The translations under genes and the position numbers were made by a program. A DNA stretch of 46,321 bases from an uncultured Lentisphaerota bacterium (GTDB lineage Bacteria > Verrucomicrobiota > Lentisphaeria > Oligosphaerales > CAITYL01). Positions 39,168 to 46,321 of this stretch are shown here, one piece after another. A model generated the notes under the pieces. That model was not told where the DNA came from. It did no database searches and saw only the letters and a program-made list of their open reading frames with translations. The stretch lies in contig CAITYL010000126.1 of NCBI GenBank assembly GCA_903896595.1, positions 1 through 46,321 of the forward strand. Direction: 5' to 3'. Within the stretch, counting starts at the first letter, position 1. Each line of letters begins with the position of its first letter.

Positions 39168-39747
39168 AAGACTTTGCGTACTCCAGTACGTTCTTAATAT
39201 ATCGGCGGGTTGAGGGAAAACGAACCCGGTCGTAAACCGTGCCGGCATCGTCCCTCCCCCATTTTCCGGCATTGGCGGGGCCGGCATTGTACTGGGCCAA
39301 AGCCATTTCGTCGCCGTCAGGTCGGCCCTGCCACCGGCGCTGGGCGACAGCCAGGTACCAACAGCCGATTTCCAAATTAAGCCGTGGATCATACGCCGCC
39401 CCGGGGCTTGGGCAGCGCCGGCCGGTCACCCGTTCCCAATCTTGAATGGCCCCGGGCATGACCTGCATCAGCCCAACCTCGCCGGAACGCCCCCGCATCC
39501 ACGGCCGAAACCGGCTTTCCTGGCGGACCAGCCCCTTAACCAGACAGGGGGACAGACGGTGGCGCTTGGACGCCTCACGAATCATGCCGTCATAGGCGTG
39601 GGAACGCCTTATTTCCTGCCGGTATAACCATCCCGCATAGGTCAAAGTCACCAACACGAGGAGAGCTGTTGGAAGGCCAAGCCAAAGACGCCATGACGTC
39701 GGGTGCCGGCCCGGTGACACGGGAGACAGTGGACTGAGTTGTATCAT
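39139..39747 (-). CDS. Membrane-anchored lytic transglycosylase (SLT domain)
   Basis: A 202-residue enzyme that cleaves peptidoglycan glycan strands. A membrane anchor lies at residues 20-41 (RLWLGLPTALLVLVTLTYAGW). The SLT-domain signatures are LVRQESRF with catalytic Glu77, SGEVGLMQVMP, LAQYNAGPANAGKW and TRRYIKNVLEY. The domain begins at about residue 52 and fills the rest, so it is one of the short, single-domain forms. AGGGGA lies nine bases before ATG 39747. Its end overlaps the SirB1-like gene by 29 bases. Confidence 0.9.
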   Translation of the reverse strand: MIQLSPLSPVSPGRHPTSWRLWLGLPTALLVLVTLTYAGWLYRQEIRRSHAYDGMIREASKRHRLSPCLVKGLVRQESRFRPWMRGRSGEVGLMQVMPGAIQDWERVTGRRCPSPGAAYDPRLNLEIGCWYLAVAQRRWQGRPDGDEMALAQYNAGPANAGKWGRDDAGTVYDRVRFPSTRRYIKNVLEYAKSYERQHEFSE

Positions 39748-39802
39748 GCCATCCCCTGGTCCTTAGCCTTCTCCATGCAATCTACCCTGCCAAGCTCATT
39801 CC

Positions 39803-40693
39803 TCAATCAGGCAACCACCACAGCCACGGCGCGGGGCCAAACGCAGCGCGGACGGCAGCGGCCACGACAACGGGCGTCCCCGGCCGGCAAATGGCGAACA
39901 AGGTGGGGCCGCTACCGCTGACCTGGGCGCCCAGCACCTCGGGCCGGCGGCGAAGAAACTCCAGCAACAGGTTCAGCAGCGGAAACTTATGGACCGCGGA
40001 ATATTCAAACGCATTGTATCCGGCGGCGGCCACCGCGGCGGCGGCCCCCACCGCCAAGGCTTGTAGCAAGGGCGCCACCGGCGGCGCCGGCGGTCGGGGT
40101 GTGCGTGCCAGCGCGCCATAGGCCCACGCCGTTGGCAGGGGAAAGCCCGGGTTCACCAGCAACAGGGGTAACGCGGCCGCACCGGCCGGCAGCGGCGTCA
40201 ACTGTTCCCCGATGCCGGTGGCGAGTGCCGGTTCCGGACGCAGAAAAAAGGGGACATCCGCCCCCAATCCCGCGGCCAGCCCCGCCAGTGTATCCGGGGC
40301 CAATGGCGTCCCGTACGCCGCGTTCAACAACAGGAGGGCGGCAGCGGCGTCCGAACTGCCCCCCCCCAACCCCGCCGCCACCGGAATGCGTTTGGTCAAC
40401 GTAAACCGCCAGGCCGGCGCCACGGCCGCCGCGCCGGCGAATGCCGCCGCCGCCCGGCACACCAAGTTGTCGGCCGTTTCCGGCACCCCCGCCGCCCCCC
40501 CTGTGCGAAGTTCGCACCCCGGACGGCCCAGAAGTTCCAGGGCTAATTCATCGGCCAGCCCGGCCACCGGCCAGAACACGGTCACCAAATTGTGATACCC
40601 GTCGGGCCGGCGGCCCGTCACCTCCAGATAGAGATTGACCTTGGCGGGGGCGGAACGGGTGATAGCACATGAAGGGCGGGGGAAATTATCCAT
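39803..40693 (-). CDS. ispE: 4-diphosphocytidyl-2-C-methyl-D-erythritol kinase
   Basis: A 296-residue GHMP kinase of the non-mevalonate isoprenoid pathway that phosphorylates CDP-methylerythritol. The N-terminal APAKVNLYLEVTGRRPDGYH is characteristic of IspE (active-site Lys18). The ATP-binding motif PVAAGLGGGSSDAAAAL spans 104-120. LGADVPFFL holds the conserved Asp, and VSGSGPTLFAI is the C-terminal GHMP motif. The sequence is very rich in Ala and Gly. No good ribosome site is visible before ATG 40693. It is the first gene of a minus-strand run, divergent from nadD. Confidence 0.95.
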   Translation of the reverse strand: MDNFPRPSCAITRSAPAKVNLYLEVTGRRPDGYHNLVTVFWPVAGLADELALELLGRPGCELRTGGAAGVPETADNLVCRAAAAFAGAAAVAPAWRFTLTKRIPVAAGLGGGSSDAAAALLLLNAAYGTPLAPDTLAGLAAGLGADVPFFLRPEPALATGIGEQLTPLPAGAAALPLLLVNPGFPLPTAWAYGALARTPRPPAPPVAPLLQALAVGAAAAVAAAGYNAFEYSAVHKFPLLNLLLEFLRRRPEVLGAQVSGSGPTLFAICRPGTPVVVAAAVRAAFGPAPWLWWLPD

Positions 40694-40978
40694 GGGATGT
40701 GGGGAACGTTCTTAACACATATCGGGTGTTCAGGGTTCAGGTGTCAGTATCAGGCAGTGAAATTCTTCGCGGATAGCTGAAACCTAAAATCCGAACACTG
40801 AACCCCAGGCATTGCCATGCTCTGATCAAGATTCTCGCGGCTTTCCGCTTTATCCGTTTGACGTAGTATATTGCTGCCAAACGCTCTTGCCCAACCAGGA
40901 ACCTGTAACCGCCCGCGGACGGATGCCGCGCCCCTTCCCAAGGCGTGCCCCCAGACCGGCGTTGCTCTTTAAATTATT
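40694..40978. other. Intergenic region between ispE and nadD
   Basis: A stretch with repeats of ttcag (tgttcagggttcaggtgtca near 40728) and a partial inverse (aacactgaacccc near 40793) forms a weak imperfect palindrome. No gene or clear promoter is recognised, although divergent promoters must lie here. Confidence 0.4.
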
Positions 40979-41755
40979 ATGGATTACGACCGTCCCGCCA
41001 ATGGCAACGCCCCGGCTGATCCCGAACGCCGGGCCTACATCCCCCGTAGTACGGGCGACCGGCCGGTCGCCCCTACGGATCCCGAACGCCTGCCGCCCCG
41101 GCCGCAACGCCAGCGCATGGCCGTGTTCGGCGGTTCGTTCAATCCCATCCACAACGGCCACCTCTTCCTGGCCGGCAACCTCCTGCGTGAAAATTTGGCC
41201 GATGAGGTGCTCTTCATCCCCGCCGGCCAGCAACCGCACAAGCCGGCTGATGCGCTGGCCCCGGCGGAACAGCGTTTGGCCATGCTCCACGCCGCCTTGG
41301 ATCCCTTCACCGCGTTCGGCATTTCCGACATCGAGATCCGGCGGGCTCCCGAGCCGGCCTACACGTTCGATACGATGGAAACCCTGCACATCGCGTTTCC
41401 CGAACACGACCTGATCTTCGTCATGGGGGCCGACTGCCTGGCCGAACTGCATACCTGGCACCGGGCCACCGAACTGGTGACCCACCAGGAATTTATCATC
41501 CATCCCCGCCCCGGTGTCGACCTCACCAGCCTGGCCACCCTGGTCGGCCACTTCGGCACCTTGGGCGGGCGCAAGTTGCGCGGCGCCATCCTGCGCGACC
41601 CGCCCCTGCTGCCGGTCTCCGCCTCCCAAATCCGCGACCTCTGCGCCCAAGGCAAATCCCTGGCCGGCTTGGTCCCCGAAGCCGTCATCGCCCTTATCCA
41701 GAAACAGGAACTTTATGGCCACCCGAAACCCCGTGAACGCCAGCACCGCCGCTGA
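40979..41755 (+). CDS. nadD: Nicotinate-nucleotide adenylyltransferase
   Basis: The enzyme adds AMP to nicotinate mononucleotide in NAD synthesis. The core starts MAVFGGSFNPIHNGHLFLA (Met47, ATG 41117), with the nucleotidyltransferase G-G-x-F-x-P-x-H-x-G-H motif, then VFVMG-like IFVMGADCLAELHTWH and the SASQIRDL (ISSTxIR-like) motif. Most homologues begin at this Met47, giving 212 residues. ATG 40979 adds a 46-residue proline- and arginine-rich extension encoded with GC-rich third positions. It contains an in-frame 60-bp palindromic insertion (41031-41090). Neither start has a ribosome site, so the true N-terminus is open. It overlaps rsfS by 41 bases. Confidence 0.88.
   Translation: MDYDRPANGNAPADPERRAYIPRSTGDRPVAPTDPERLPPRPQRQRMAVFGGSFNPIHNGHLFLAGNLLRENLADEVLFIPAGQQPHKPADALAPAEQRLAMLHAALDPFTAFGISDIEIRRAPEPAYTFDTMETLHIAFPEHDLIFVMGADCLAELHTWHRATELVTHQEFIIHPRPGVDLTSLATLVGHFGTLGGRKLRGAILRDPPLLPVSASQIRDLCAQGKSLAGLVPEAVIALIQKQELYGHPKPRERQHRR
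41018..41090. repeat. In-frame palindromic insertion flanked by 13-bp direct repeats
   Basis: The perfect 20-bp palindrome gggcgaccggccggtcgccc (41053-41072) is flanked by partly pairing ccgtag (41044-41049) and ctacgg (41073-41078). Direct repeats gatcccgaacgcc lie at 41018-41030 and 41078-41090. The distance between them is 60 bp, exactly 20 codons, so the inserted piece keeps the nadD reading frame open. Confidence 0.75.
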
Positions 41756-42125
41756 GACCCCGCCGCTCGACCCGCTTCGTGACCCCGAGACCGTCGCCCG
41801 GCGCGCCGCCGCCGTCTGCGAGGATGCCAAGGCGGAAACGATCCGCGTCTATGACGCCCGTGGACACTCGATCCTGGCCGACTTCTTTGTCATCTGTTCC
41901 GGCGCTTCGGATCCGCACCTGCGCGCCCTGTGCAACCAGGTGGACCAGGCGCTGACCAAGGCCGGGGTCCGTCTGTACAATATTTCCGGCACCCCGGAAA
42001 GTCACTGGATCATCCTCGATTTCGGCACCATCGTGGTCCACGTCCTCAACCCTGAGGCGCGGGAATTTTACCGCCTGGAATCACTGTGGCAGGAAATGCC
42101 GGTCATTTATGAGGGTGGCGCCTGA
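41715..42125 (+). CDS. rsfS: Ribosomal silencing factor RsfS
   Basis: A 136-residue protein that binds ribosomal protein L14 and blocks subunit joining when nutrients are scarce. The family motifs are clear: DARGHSILADFFVICSGASDPHLRAL and SHWIILDFGTIVVHVLNPEAREFYRLESLW. The N-terminal 35 residues are variable. The start ATG 41715 lies inside the end of nadD (41 bases overlap) and is preceded by AGGAA. The nadD-rsfS order is very common in bacteria, which supports both calls. Confidence 0.95.
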   Translation: MATRNPVNASTAAETPPLDPLRDPETVARRAAAVCEDAKAETIRVYDARGHSILADFFVICSGASDPHLRALCNQVDQALTKAGVRLYNISGTPESHWIILDFGTIVVHVLNPEAREFYRLESLWQEMPVIYEGGA

Positions 42126-42379
42126 CGCATTGCAATTCCCGCCCGCCACACCTATAGTAATAGAACCTTTTGCGAGACTGCGCCGGAATGGCGGAAGTAT
42201 CCAGAGTGTCGGGTATTCAGAAAAAACAACCGTCCTTCTGAAACCAGAGCACTGCCCCCCGCCCCGCCGCCCCTGTAACGTTCCCGCAACGAGCCTCATC
42301 AAGAAAATGCCTATTCACGCCTCCCTAATGACGGCGCCGGACCTAAATGGCGCGACCGGATTGGATTGTTGATTTCCTC
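42126..42379. other. Spacer between rsfS and the helicase gene
   Basis: No gene or clear promoter is recognised in these 254 bases. The ORF in frame with the helicase is open from 42347, but that extension has no ribosome site. Confidence 0.4.
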
Positions 42380-44083
42380 ATGATTCGCCGTTTCCTGCAC
42401 CTGATCAGCCGGCTCACCCGCAGCCATAAACCCTCCCCCACCGCCGCCCATCCCAAGCCCGGCCATCCCGCCACCCCTGCGGACCATCCCCGGCACCGCC
42501 GTCCGTTGCCCCATCTCGGTGGCGCCCAACCTGCGGAGTTCGCACCAGCCCGCGACGCCCTGAGCGGCGGCCGGCCGCCGCGCCGCACCGATGGCGGCGA
42601 CACCCCCCGGCCGCCACGCCACCGTTCGGCAACCGATGCCGGCGAACGCGGCAATGACTTTCGCCCGCGCCACCATGCCACCGATGACTTGACCGCCGGC
42701 CCCGGCCGCCGCGAAGAGGAACGGGACGGTTCCCGCCCCCGCTCGCGCGGCGGCCCCCGCACCCCCCCCAAAAGCTCCGGCCGTGAAGCCGGCGGCCAGC
42801 CCGCCACCCGGGCCGCGCTGCGCGATGCCGCCCCGTGGGACCCCGCCACCTTCGTGGTTCCCGTCGAAACCGGCAAAACGCGCTTTCAAGACCTGGATTT
42901 GGAACCCGTCCTGCTGCACGCCATCGCCGACCAAAACTTCCTCTATTGCACGCCGATCCAGGCCCAGGCACTGCCCATTGCCCTGGCGGGCCACGATTTG
43001 GCCGGCCGCGCCCAAACCGGCACCGGCAAAACCGCCGCCTTTCTGCTGGCCATGTTCAACCGTTTTCTGCGCCAGCCGTCACCGGCCAACCGCCCCGCCG
43101 GCACGCCCCGCGCCTTGGTCCTGGCCCCCACCCGCGAACTGGTGGTCCAGCTCGCCAAGGATGCCAACTCGCTGAGCACGCACACCTCCCTCTCGTGCCT
43201 GGCCGTGTTTGGCGGCCTCGGTTTTGACGAACAGCTTGCCAAGCTCGGCGGTAACGTCGACCTGGTCGCCGCCACCCCCGGACGCCTGATTGATTTTGTC
43301 CGCCGCGGCAACATTGATTTATCCATGGTCGAAGTGCTGGTGCTGGATGAGGCCGACCGCATGCTCGACATGGGCTTCATCCCCGACGTCCGCCGGATCA
43401 TCGCCCGCCTGCCCCACAAGGCGCACCGCCAAACCCTGCTGTTCAGCGCCACCCTGTCGCCGGAAATCCTGCGCCTGGCCGCCCAGTGGCAGAACAATCC
43501 GGCCACCGTGGAAATCGAGCCCGAATCCGTGGCCGCCGACACCGTCGAGCAAACGGTCTACTCCGTGGCCGCCCGCGAAAAGTGCGTGCTGCTGGCCAAC
43601 CTCTTGCAAAGCCCCGACTGGCACCGCGTCCTGGTCTTCGCCAACCGCCGGGATGCCTGCGAACGCCTGCACAGCTTTCTCACCAAGGCCGGCATTCAGG
43701 CCGGCCTGCTCACTGGTGACGTCGAACAGGGTAAACGCATGAAAATTCTCGAGGCCTTCCGCGAGGGACGTCTGCGCGTGGTCGTCGCCACCGACGTGGC
43801 TGGTCGCGGCATTCACATTGCCGACGTCTCCCACGTGGTCAACTATGACATTCCGCACGAGGTTGAAGACTACGTCCACCGCATCGGCCGCACCGGCCGC
43901 GCCGGCCATGCCGGCAAGGCGGTGACCTTCGCCTGCGAGCATGGTGCCTTTACCCTGCCCGACATCGAGAAGTTCATCGGCAAGACCCTCCCCTGCTGCC
44001 AGCCGGATGAACAGCTCCTGCGCTGGCCCCCCGCCGCCAAGCACGCGGCAGCCGCGCCGGTGGCCGCCGCCACCGTCCAGTAA
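42380..44083 (+). CDS. DEAD-box ATP-dependent RNA helicase (RhlE/RhlB-like)
   Basis: A 567-residue helicase. The first 155 residues are basic, low-complexity and rich in Arg, Pro, His and Gly (SHKPSPTAAHPKPGHPATP; GGRPPRRTDGG; GGPRTPPKSSGR). The core then has the Q motif (FQDLDLEPVLLHAIADQNFLYCTPIQAQALP), Walker A AQTGTGKT with Lys217, PTRELV, TPGRLIDF, DEAD at 323-326, SAT, VFANRRDACERLHSF, TDVAGRGIHI and HRIGRTGRAG. The disordered N-terminal arm is unusual in length and could bind RNA. The start is uncertain between ATG 42380 (MIRRFLHLI) and ATG 42347. Confidence 0.93.
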   Translation: MIRRFLHLISRLTRSHKPSPTAAHPKPGHPATPADHPRHRRPLPHLGGAQPAEFAPARDALSGGRPPRRTDGGDTPRPPRHRSATDAGERGNDFRPRHHATDDLTAGPGRREEERDGSRPRSRGGPRTPPKSSGREAGGQPATRAALRDAAPWDPATFVVPVETGKTRFQDLDLEPVLLHAIADQNFLYCTPIQAQALPIALAGHDLAGRAQTGTGKTAAFLLAMFNRFLRQPSPANRPAGTPRALVLAPTRELVVQLAKDANSLSTHTSLSCLAVFGGLGFDEQLAKLGGNVDLVAATPGRLIDFVRRGNIDLSMVEVLVLDEADRMLDMGFIPDVRRIIARLPHKAHRQTLLFSATLSPEILRLAAQWQNNPATVEIEPESVAADTVEQTVYSVAAREKCVLLANLLQSPDWHRVLVFANRRDACERLHSFLTKAGIQAGLLTGDVEQGKRMKILEAFREGRLRVVVATDVAGRGIHIADVSHVVNYDIPHEVEDYVHRIGRTGRAGHAGKAVTFACEHGAFTLPDIEKFIGKTLPCCQPDEQLLRWPPAAKHAAAAPVAAATVQ

Positions 44084-44343
44084 CCACCGGACGGCACCCG
44101 GGCGGCAGCAGCATCCGACCAGGCGAACCTGTCGGACGGGTCAGACGCGTCCGATAGTGTCCCCCGGGGGCTCTTGCCCCTCCCCTTTGACCGGCGGGGT
44201 GTTTGGGAACAGTTACCCTTTGACCCATCACTAACGTTCCGGGTTCGGAAACTCGCCGCTCCCACCAAATACCGCACCCCGCCGTCCCCACCGGAAATAG
44301 GTGGTTTTGCCAAAGGCTCACCGTCGTAGGGTGATATTTTAAT
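44084..44343. other. Intergenic region between convergent genes
   Basis: No gene is supported. A direct-repeat-like stretch (gtcggacgggtcagacgcgtccgat, about 44132-44156) is a small quasi-repeat of gtc-gga. The sequence next to it is low-complexity and GC-rich. The stop-associated repeat follows at 44344-44398. Confidence 0.45.
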
Positions 44344-44398
44344 TACCTAACAGCCTTCAGCCTAACAGTCTAACAGCCTATAGCCTAACAGCCTTCAG
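44344..44398 (-). repeat. Stop-codon-associated repeat, copy 2
   Basis: On the minus strand the sequence begins at the TGA stop of the FAD-dehydrogenase gene and reads ctgaaggctgttaggctat, then further units aggctgttagact and gttaggctgaaggctgttagg. It resembles the repeat that begins at the stop of dus (5361-5393), which has ctgaag, gctgtttaggctgtagg and ctgaagg. Both copies are built from variants of aggctg(t)(t)aggctgaagg. Confidence 0.6.
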
Positions 44399-45960
44399 CG
44401 GGCCGCCAGCCAGGCGCGAACGGTGCGCCAGCCGTCAAGCGCGCTGGTCAGGATGCCGCCGGCATAGCCGCTGCCCTCGCCCACGGGCAGCACCCCGGGC
44501 AGCGTCTCACTGTCGCCCGCCGGCGTCCGCAGCAGGCGCACGGGCGAACTGGTGGTGGTTTCAATGCCGAACAGTACGCCAGCCCCGATCCAGCCGGGAA
44601 CCTGGCGCTCCAGCAACCGCATCCCCTCGCGCAAGCGTTCCGTGATGGCCGCCGGCAACAGTCGGGCCAAATCGGTGGGAAGCAACGGCCGCCGGCTGGA
44701 GGTGGCGGGCAGGCTGGTGCTGGGATCGCCGCTGAGAAAATCCGCGGCGCGCTGGGCCGGCAGGATGAAACCGCCGCCGCCAAGGCGATAACAGTCGTTT
44801 TCCAACTCCTCGCGCCAGCGCAGCATGCCATCCGGGCCGGGCGCGATCTCCGCAGCCTTGATCGGGGTCACCAGGCCGGCATTGGTGAAAGCACCATCCC
44901 GGCGGCTGAACGACATGCCGTTGACACTGACGGTTTCCGGAACGGCCGAACAGGCCACCACCTCGCCACCGGGACAGCAGCAAAAACTGTAGACACTGCC
45001 GCCGCCGCGGAGCGCCACCGACAGATTGTAACCGGCATTGCCCAGCGCGGCCAGCACCGCGGGTTCCCGGCCGTAAAACCGGTGCGTGATGAACGGCGCC
45101 GGGTGTTCAATGCGGCAACCGATAGCCAGGTCTTTGGCCGCCCAGGCCAGGCCTTGGGCCGCCAGCAGACGATAGGTGTCAAAGGCCGAGTGCCCGATCG
45201 CCAGCACCAGGGGCCAGGCGCGGCCGCCGTCGGCACCATTGACGCGAAGTCCGCACCCGCCGCCGGGCAACGGTTGCACGCCCTCCAACCGGGCACCAAA
45301 CTCGAAGGTGGCCCCCAATGATTCCAGGCGCCGGCGCAGATTGGGAATAATCCGGGCCAAACCATCGGTGCCAAGGTGGGCGCGGGGATCAAACAGAATC
45401 TCCTCCGGCGCGCCGGCAGCACACAACTCGCGCAGAAGATGCATCAGTTCAGGCGACTGGGAACGGGTATAGAGCTTGCCATCGGAAAAGGCGCCGGCAC
45501 CGCCCTCGCCGAAATGCATATTGGAGTCGGGATCAAGGCGGCCCGCCTCCCAAAACGCCGCCACATCGGCCGCGCGGTCCGGAATGGTTTTGCCGCGTTC
45601 GAGAATGCGCGGCGGCAGGCCGGCCTCGGCCAAGGCCAGGGCGGCGAACAACCCCGCCGGTCCGGCCCCCACCACCACCGGCGCGGCCCCGGACAAAGCC
45701 ACCGTCACCGGCGCCGGTGCCACCGGTTCCGTCCACGGTTCAAGGCGGACGGAAGCCGGCGGCCGCCAGCCGTCGGGCAGTTCCACGCCCACCCGGCACA
45801 GAAACCAGGGGTGATGATGGTCACGGGCATCCAAGGATCGCCGCAACAGGCAGAGCCCCTGCACATCGCCCGCGCGAATCCTGAGATAGGTGGCCGCCGC
45901 CGCCCGCAGATTGCCACCGACCACCGGCAGCTTGAGTTCTGGAATGAGGTAACGTGTCAT
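44395..45960 (-). CDS. FAD-dependent dehydrogenase (COG2509-type)
   Basis: A 521-residue flavoprotein. The N-terminal 90 residues form a small alpha/beta domain (MTRYLIPELKLPVVGGN ... YLRIRAGDVQGLCLLRRSLDAR). The FAD motif VVVGAGPAGLFAALALAEAG is at about residues 94-113. DPDSNMHFGEGGAGAFSDGKLYTR, LAIGHSAFDTYRLL and the C-terminal GVLPVGEGSGYAGGILTSALDG are hallmarks of the COG2509 family of uncharacterised FAD enzymes. The YSFCCCPGGEVVACSA stretch has three adjacent Cys, as in homologues. The frame is open upstream to 46200, but MTRYLIPEL is the typical start. Reaction and partners are unknown. It ends inside a repeat (44344-44398). Confidence 0.88.
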   Translation of the reverse strand: MTRYLIPELKLPVVGGNLRAAAATYLRIRAGDVQGLCLLRRSLDARDHHHPWFLCRVGVELPDGWRPPASVRLEPWTEPVAPAPVTVALSGAAPVVVGAGPAGLFAALALAEAGLPPRILERGKTIPDRAADVAAFWEAGRLDPDSNMHFGEGGAGAFSDGKLYTRSQSPELMHLLRELCAAGAPEEILFDPRAHLGTDGLARIIPNLRRRLESLGATFEFGARLEGVQPLPGGGCGLRVNGADGGRAWPLVLAIGHSAFDTYRLLAAQGLAWAAKDLAIGCRIEHPAPFITHRFYGREPAVLAALGNAGYNLSVALRGGGSVYSFCCCPGGEVVACSAVPETVSVNGMSFSRRDGAFTNAGLVTPIKAAEIAPGPDGMLRWREELENDCYRLGGGGFILPAQRAADFLSGDPSTSLPATSSRRPLLPTDLARLLPAAITERLREGMRLLERQVPGWIGAGVLFGIETTTSSPVRLLRTPAGDSETLPGVLPVGEGSGYAGGILTSALDGWRTVRAWLAAR

Positions 45961-46167
45961 AGGCTGGGCAACATAGCGCGTGAAGACGCAAAGTGAGATA
46001 CGTCGTGATGGCGGTATTTCCCTTGGCGGATCGCTGCCCCGTATCCTGCGCAAGTGCAGGATGGCCGGGGGCCGGTGTCCCAGCATTGACGAATTAGCTG
46101 TTTGTCGCGCTGATTTGCGCTGGCAGCGGTGGGGTGTTCGATATTTTTTGTCGCGACGTATTTTTCT

Positions 46168-46197
46168 TTGACAAAAACTTAGTAATATATATATTAC
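46168..46197 (+). promoter_or_regulatory. Promoter with overlapping 16-bp palindrome for the partial gene
   Basis: TTGACA (46168-46173) and TATATT (46190-46195), with 16 bp between them, form a likely promoter. The perfect palindrome gtaatatatatattac (46182-46197) covers the -10 box, so it could be an operator. GGAGG (46205-46209) and ATG 46216 follow. Confidence 0.55.
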
Positions 46198-46215
46198 CAA
46201 GCTTGGAGGCTCAAA

Positions 46216-46321
46216 ATGACGATCAAGCAGGCATCACTGGGGACGCTCGCCAAGCGGCGGGACGCCCGACTCAAGAAACTCGCGCAACTCCAGCCGTTCA
46301 TCGCCGGTTCGTTGGCGAAGG
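46216..46321 (+). CDS. Partial small gene (DUF6788-like), truncated by the window end
   Basis: Only the first 35 codons are present. The translation begins MTIKQASLGTLAKRRDARLKKL and continues AQLQPFIAGSLAK, which resembles the start of the DUF6788 family of small proteins often encoded beside insertion-sequence transposases. A good GGAGG ribosome site and a promoter with a palindrome lie directly upstream. The Cys-rich C-terminal half of that family is outside the window, so the assignment rests on a short similarity. Confidence 0.5.
   Translation, partial: MTIKQASLGTLAKRRDARLKKLAQLQPFIAGSLAK

Overview
The window looks like a chromosomal contig from a member of the Planctomycetes-Verrucomicrobia-Chlamydiae group, most likely Lentisphaerota, Kiritimatiellota or Verrucomicrobiota. 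The clues are a prepilin-like protein with [24 protein letters not shown] near its N-terminus and an H-x9-DG-type tail, two proteins with PEP-CTERM-like C-termini, a LacI regulator heading a run of glycoside hydrolases, and GC-rich housekeeping genes separated by palindromic repeats. No rRNA, tRNA or CRISPR array was seen. The phylum is an inference from gene style, not from a marker gene.

Layout. 1-3999: a dispersed repeat, then purL and purQ. 4381-5364: a tRNA-dihydrouridine synthase. 5413-5598: a long inverted repeat. 5829-21381: a glycan-degradation locus. It holds a LacI regulator behind a consensus-like promoter with a 14-bp palindrome, a PEP-CTERM protein, a prepilin-like protein, a large secreted clan GH-A-like glycosidase with carbohydrate-binding domains, a secreted carbohydrate-binding protein, an SGNH hydrolase, and a tight GH35, GH127 and GH2 run. 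The first part of this locus is visibly less GC-rich than its surroundings. 22029-23135: a small SAP-domain Cys-rich protein, a 226-bp MITE-like element and a Phd/RelE-type toxin-antitoxin pair. 23233-24213: a secreted M28 peptidase with a PEP-CTERM tail. 24581-30641: gltB-gltD on the minus strand. 31119-31814: a REP-associated transposase-like gene that has lost its catalytic motifs, flanked by REP-like sequences. 32361-38301: a PHP-domain protein, a lone ABC ATPase with a TPR membrane protein, an OleC-like enzyme and an isoprenylcysteine methyltransferase-like protein. 38334-40693 (minus): a SirB1/transglutaminase-like protein, a lytic transglycosylase and ispE. 40979-44083: nadD, rsfS and a DEAD-box helicase. 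44395-45960 (minus): an FAD-dependent dehydrogenase. 46216 onward: the start of a small gene cut by the window edge.

How the genes work together. The GH locus reads as one catabolic unit. Proteins with signal peptides would bind and cut a polysaccharide outside the cytoplasm. The GH35 beta-galactosidase, GH127 beta-L-arabinofuranosidase and GH2 beta-mannosidase, which lack obvious signal peptides, would finish the oligosaccharides. The housekeeping genes cover purine synthesis, ammonia assimilation, isoprenoid and NAD synthesis, ribosome silencing and RNA unwinding.

The most unusual feature is the density of dispersed repeats: a MITE-like palindromic element (four locations), a 35-bp terminator-like hairpin (two), a repeat that begins exactly at gene stop codons (two), REP-like hairpins beside a catalytically degenerate RAYT, and a palindromic insertion, in frame and flanked by 13-bp direct repeats, in the 5' end of nadD. 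I did not find a clear, wholly new multi-gene system. The best candidates are the degenerate RAYT with its repeats, the portable 3'-end elements and the hydrolase locus.
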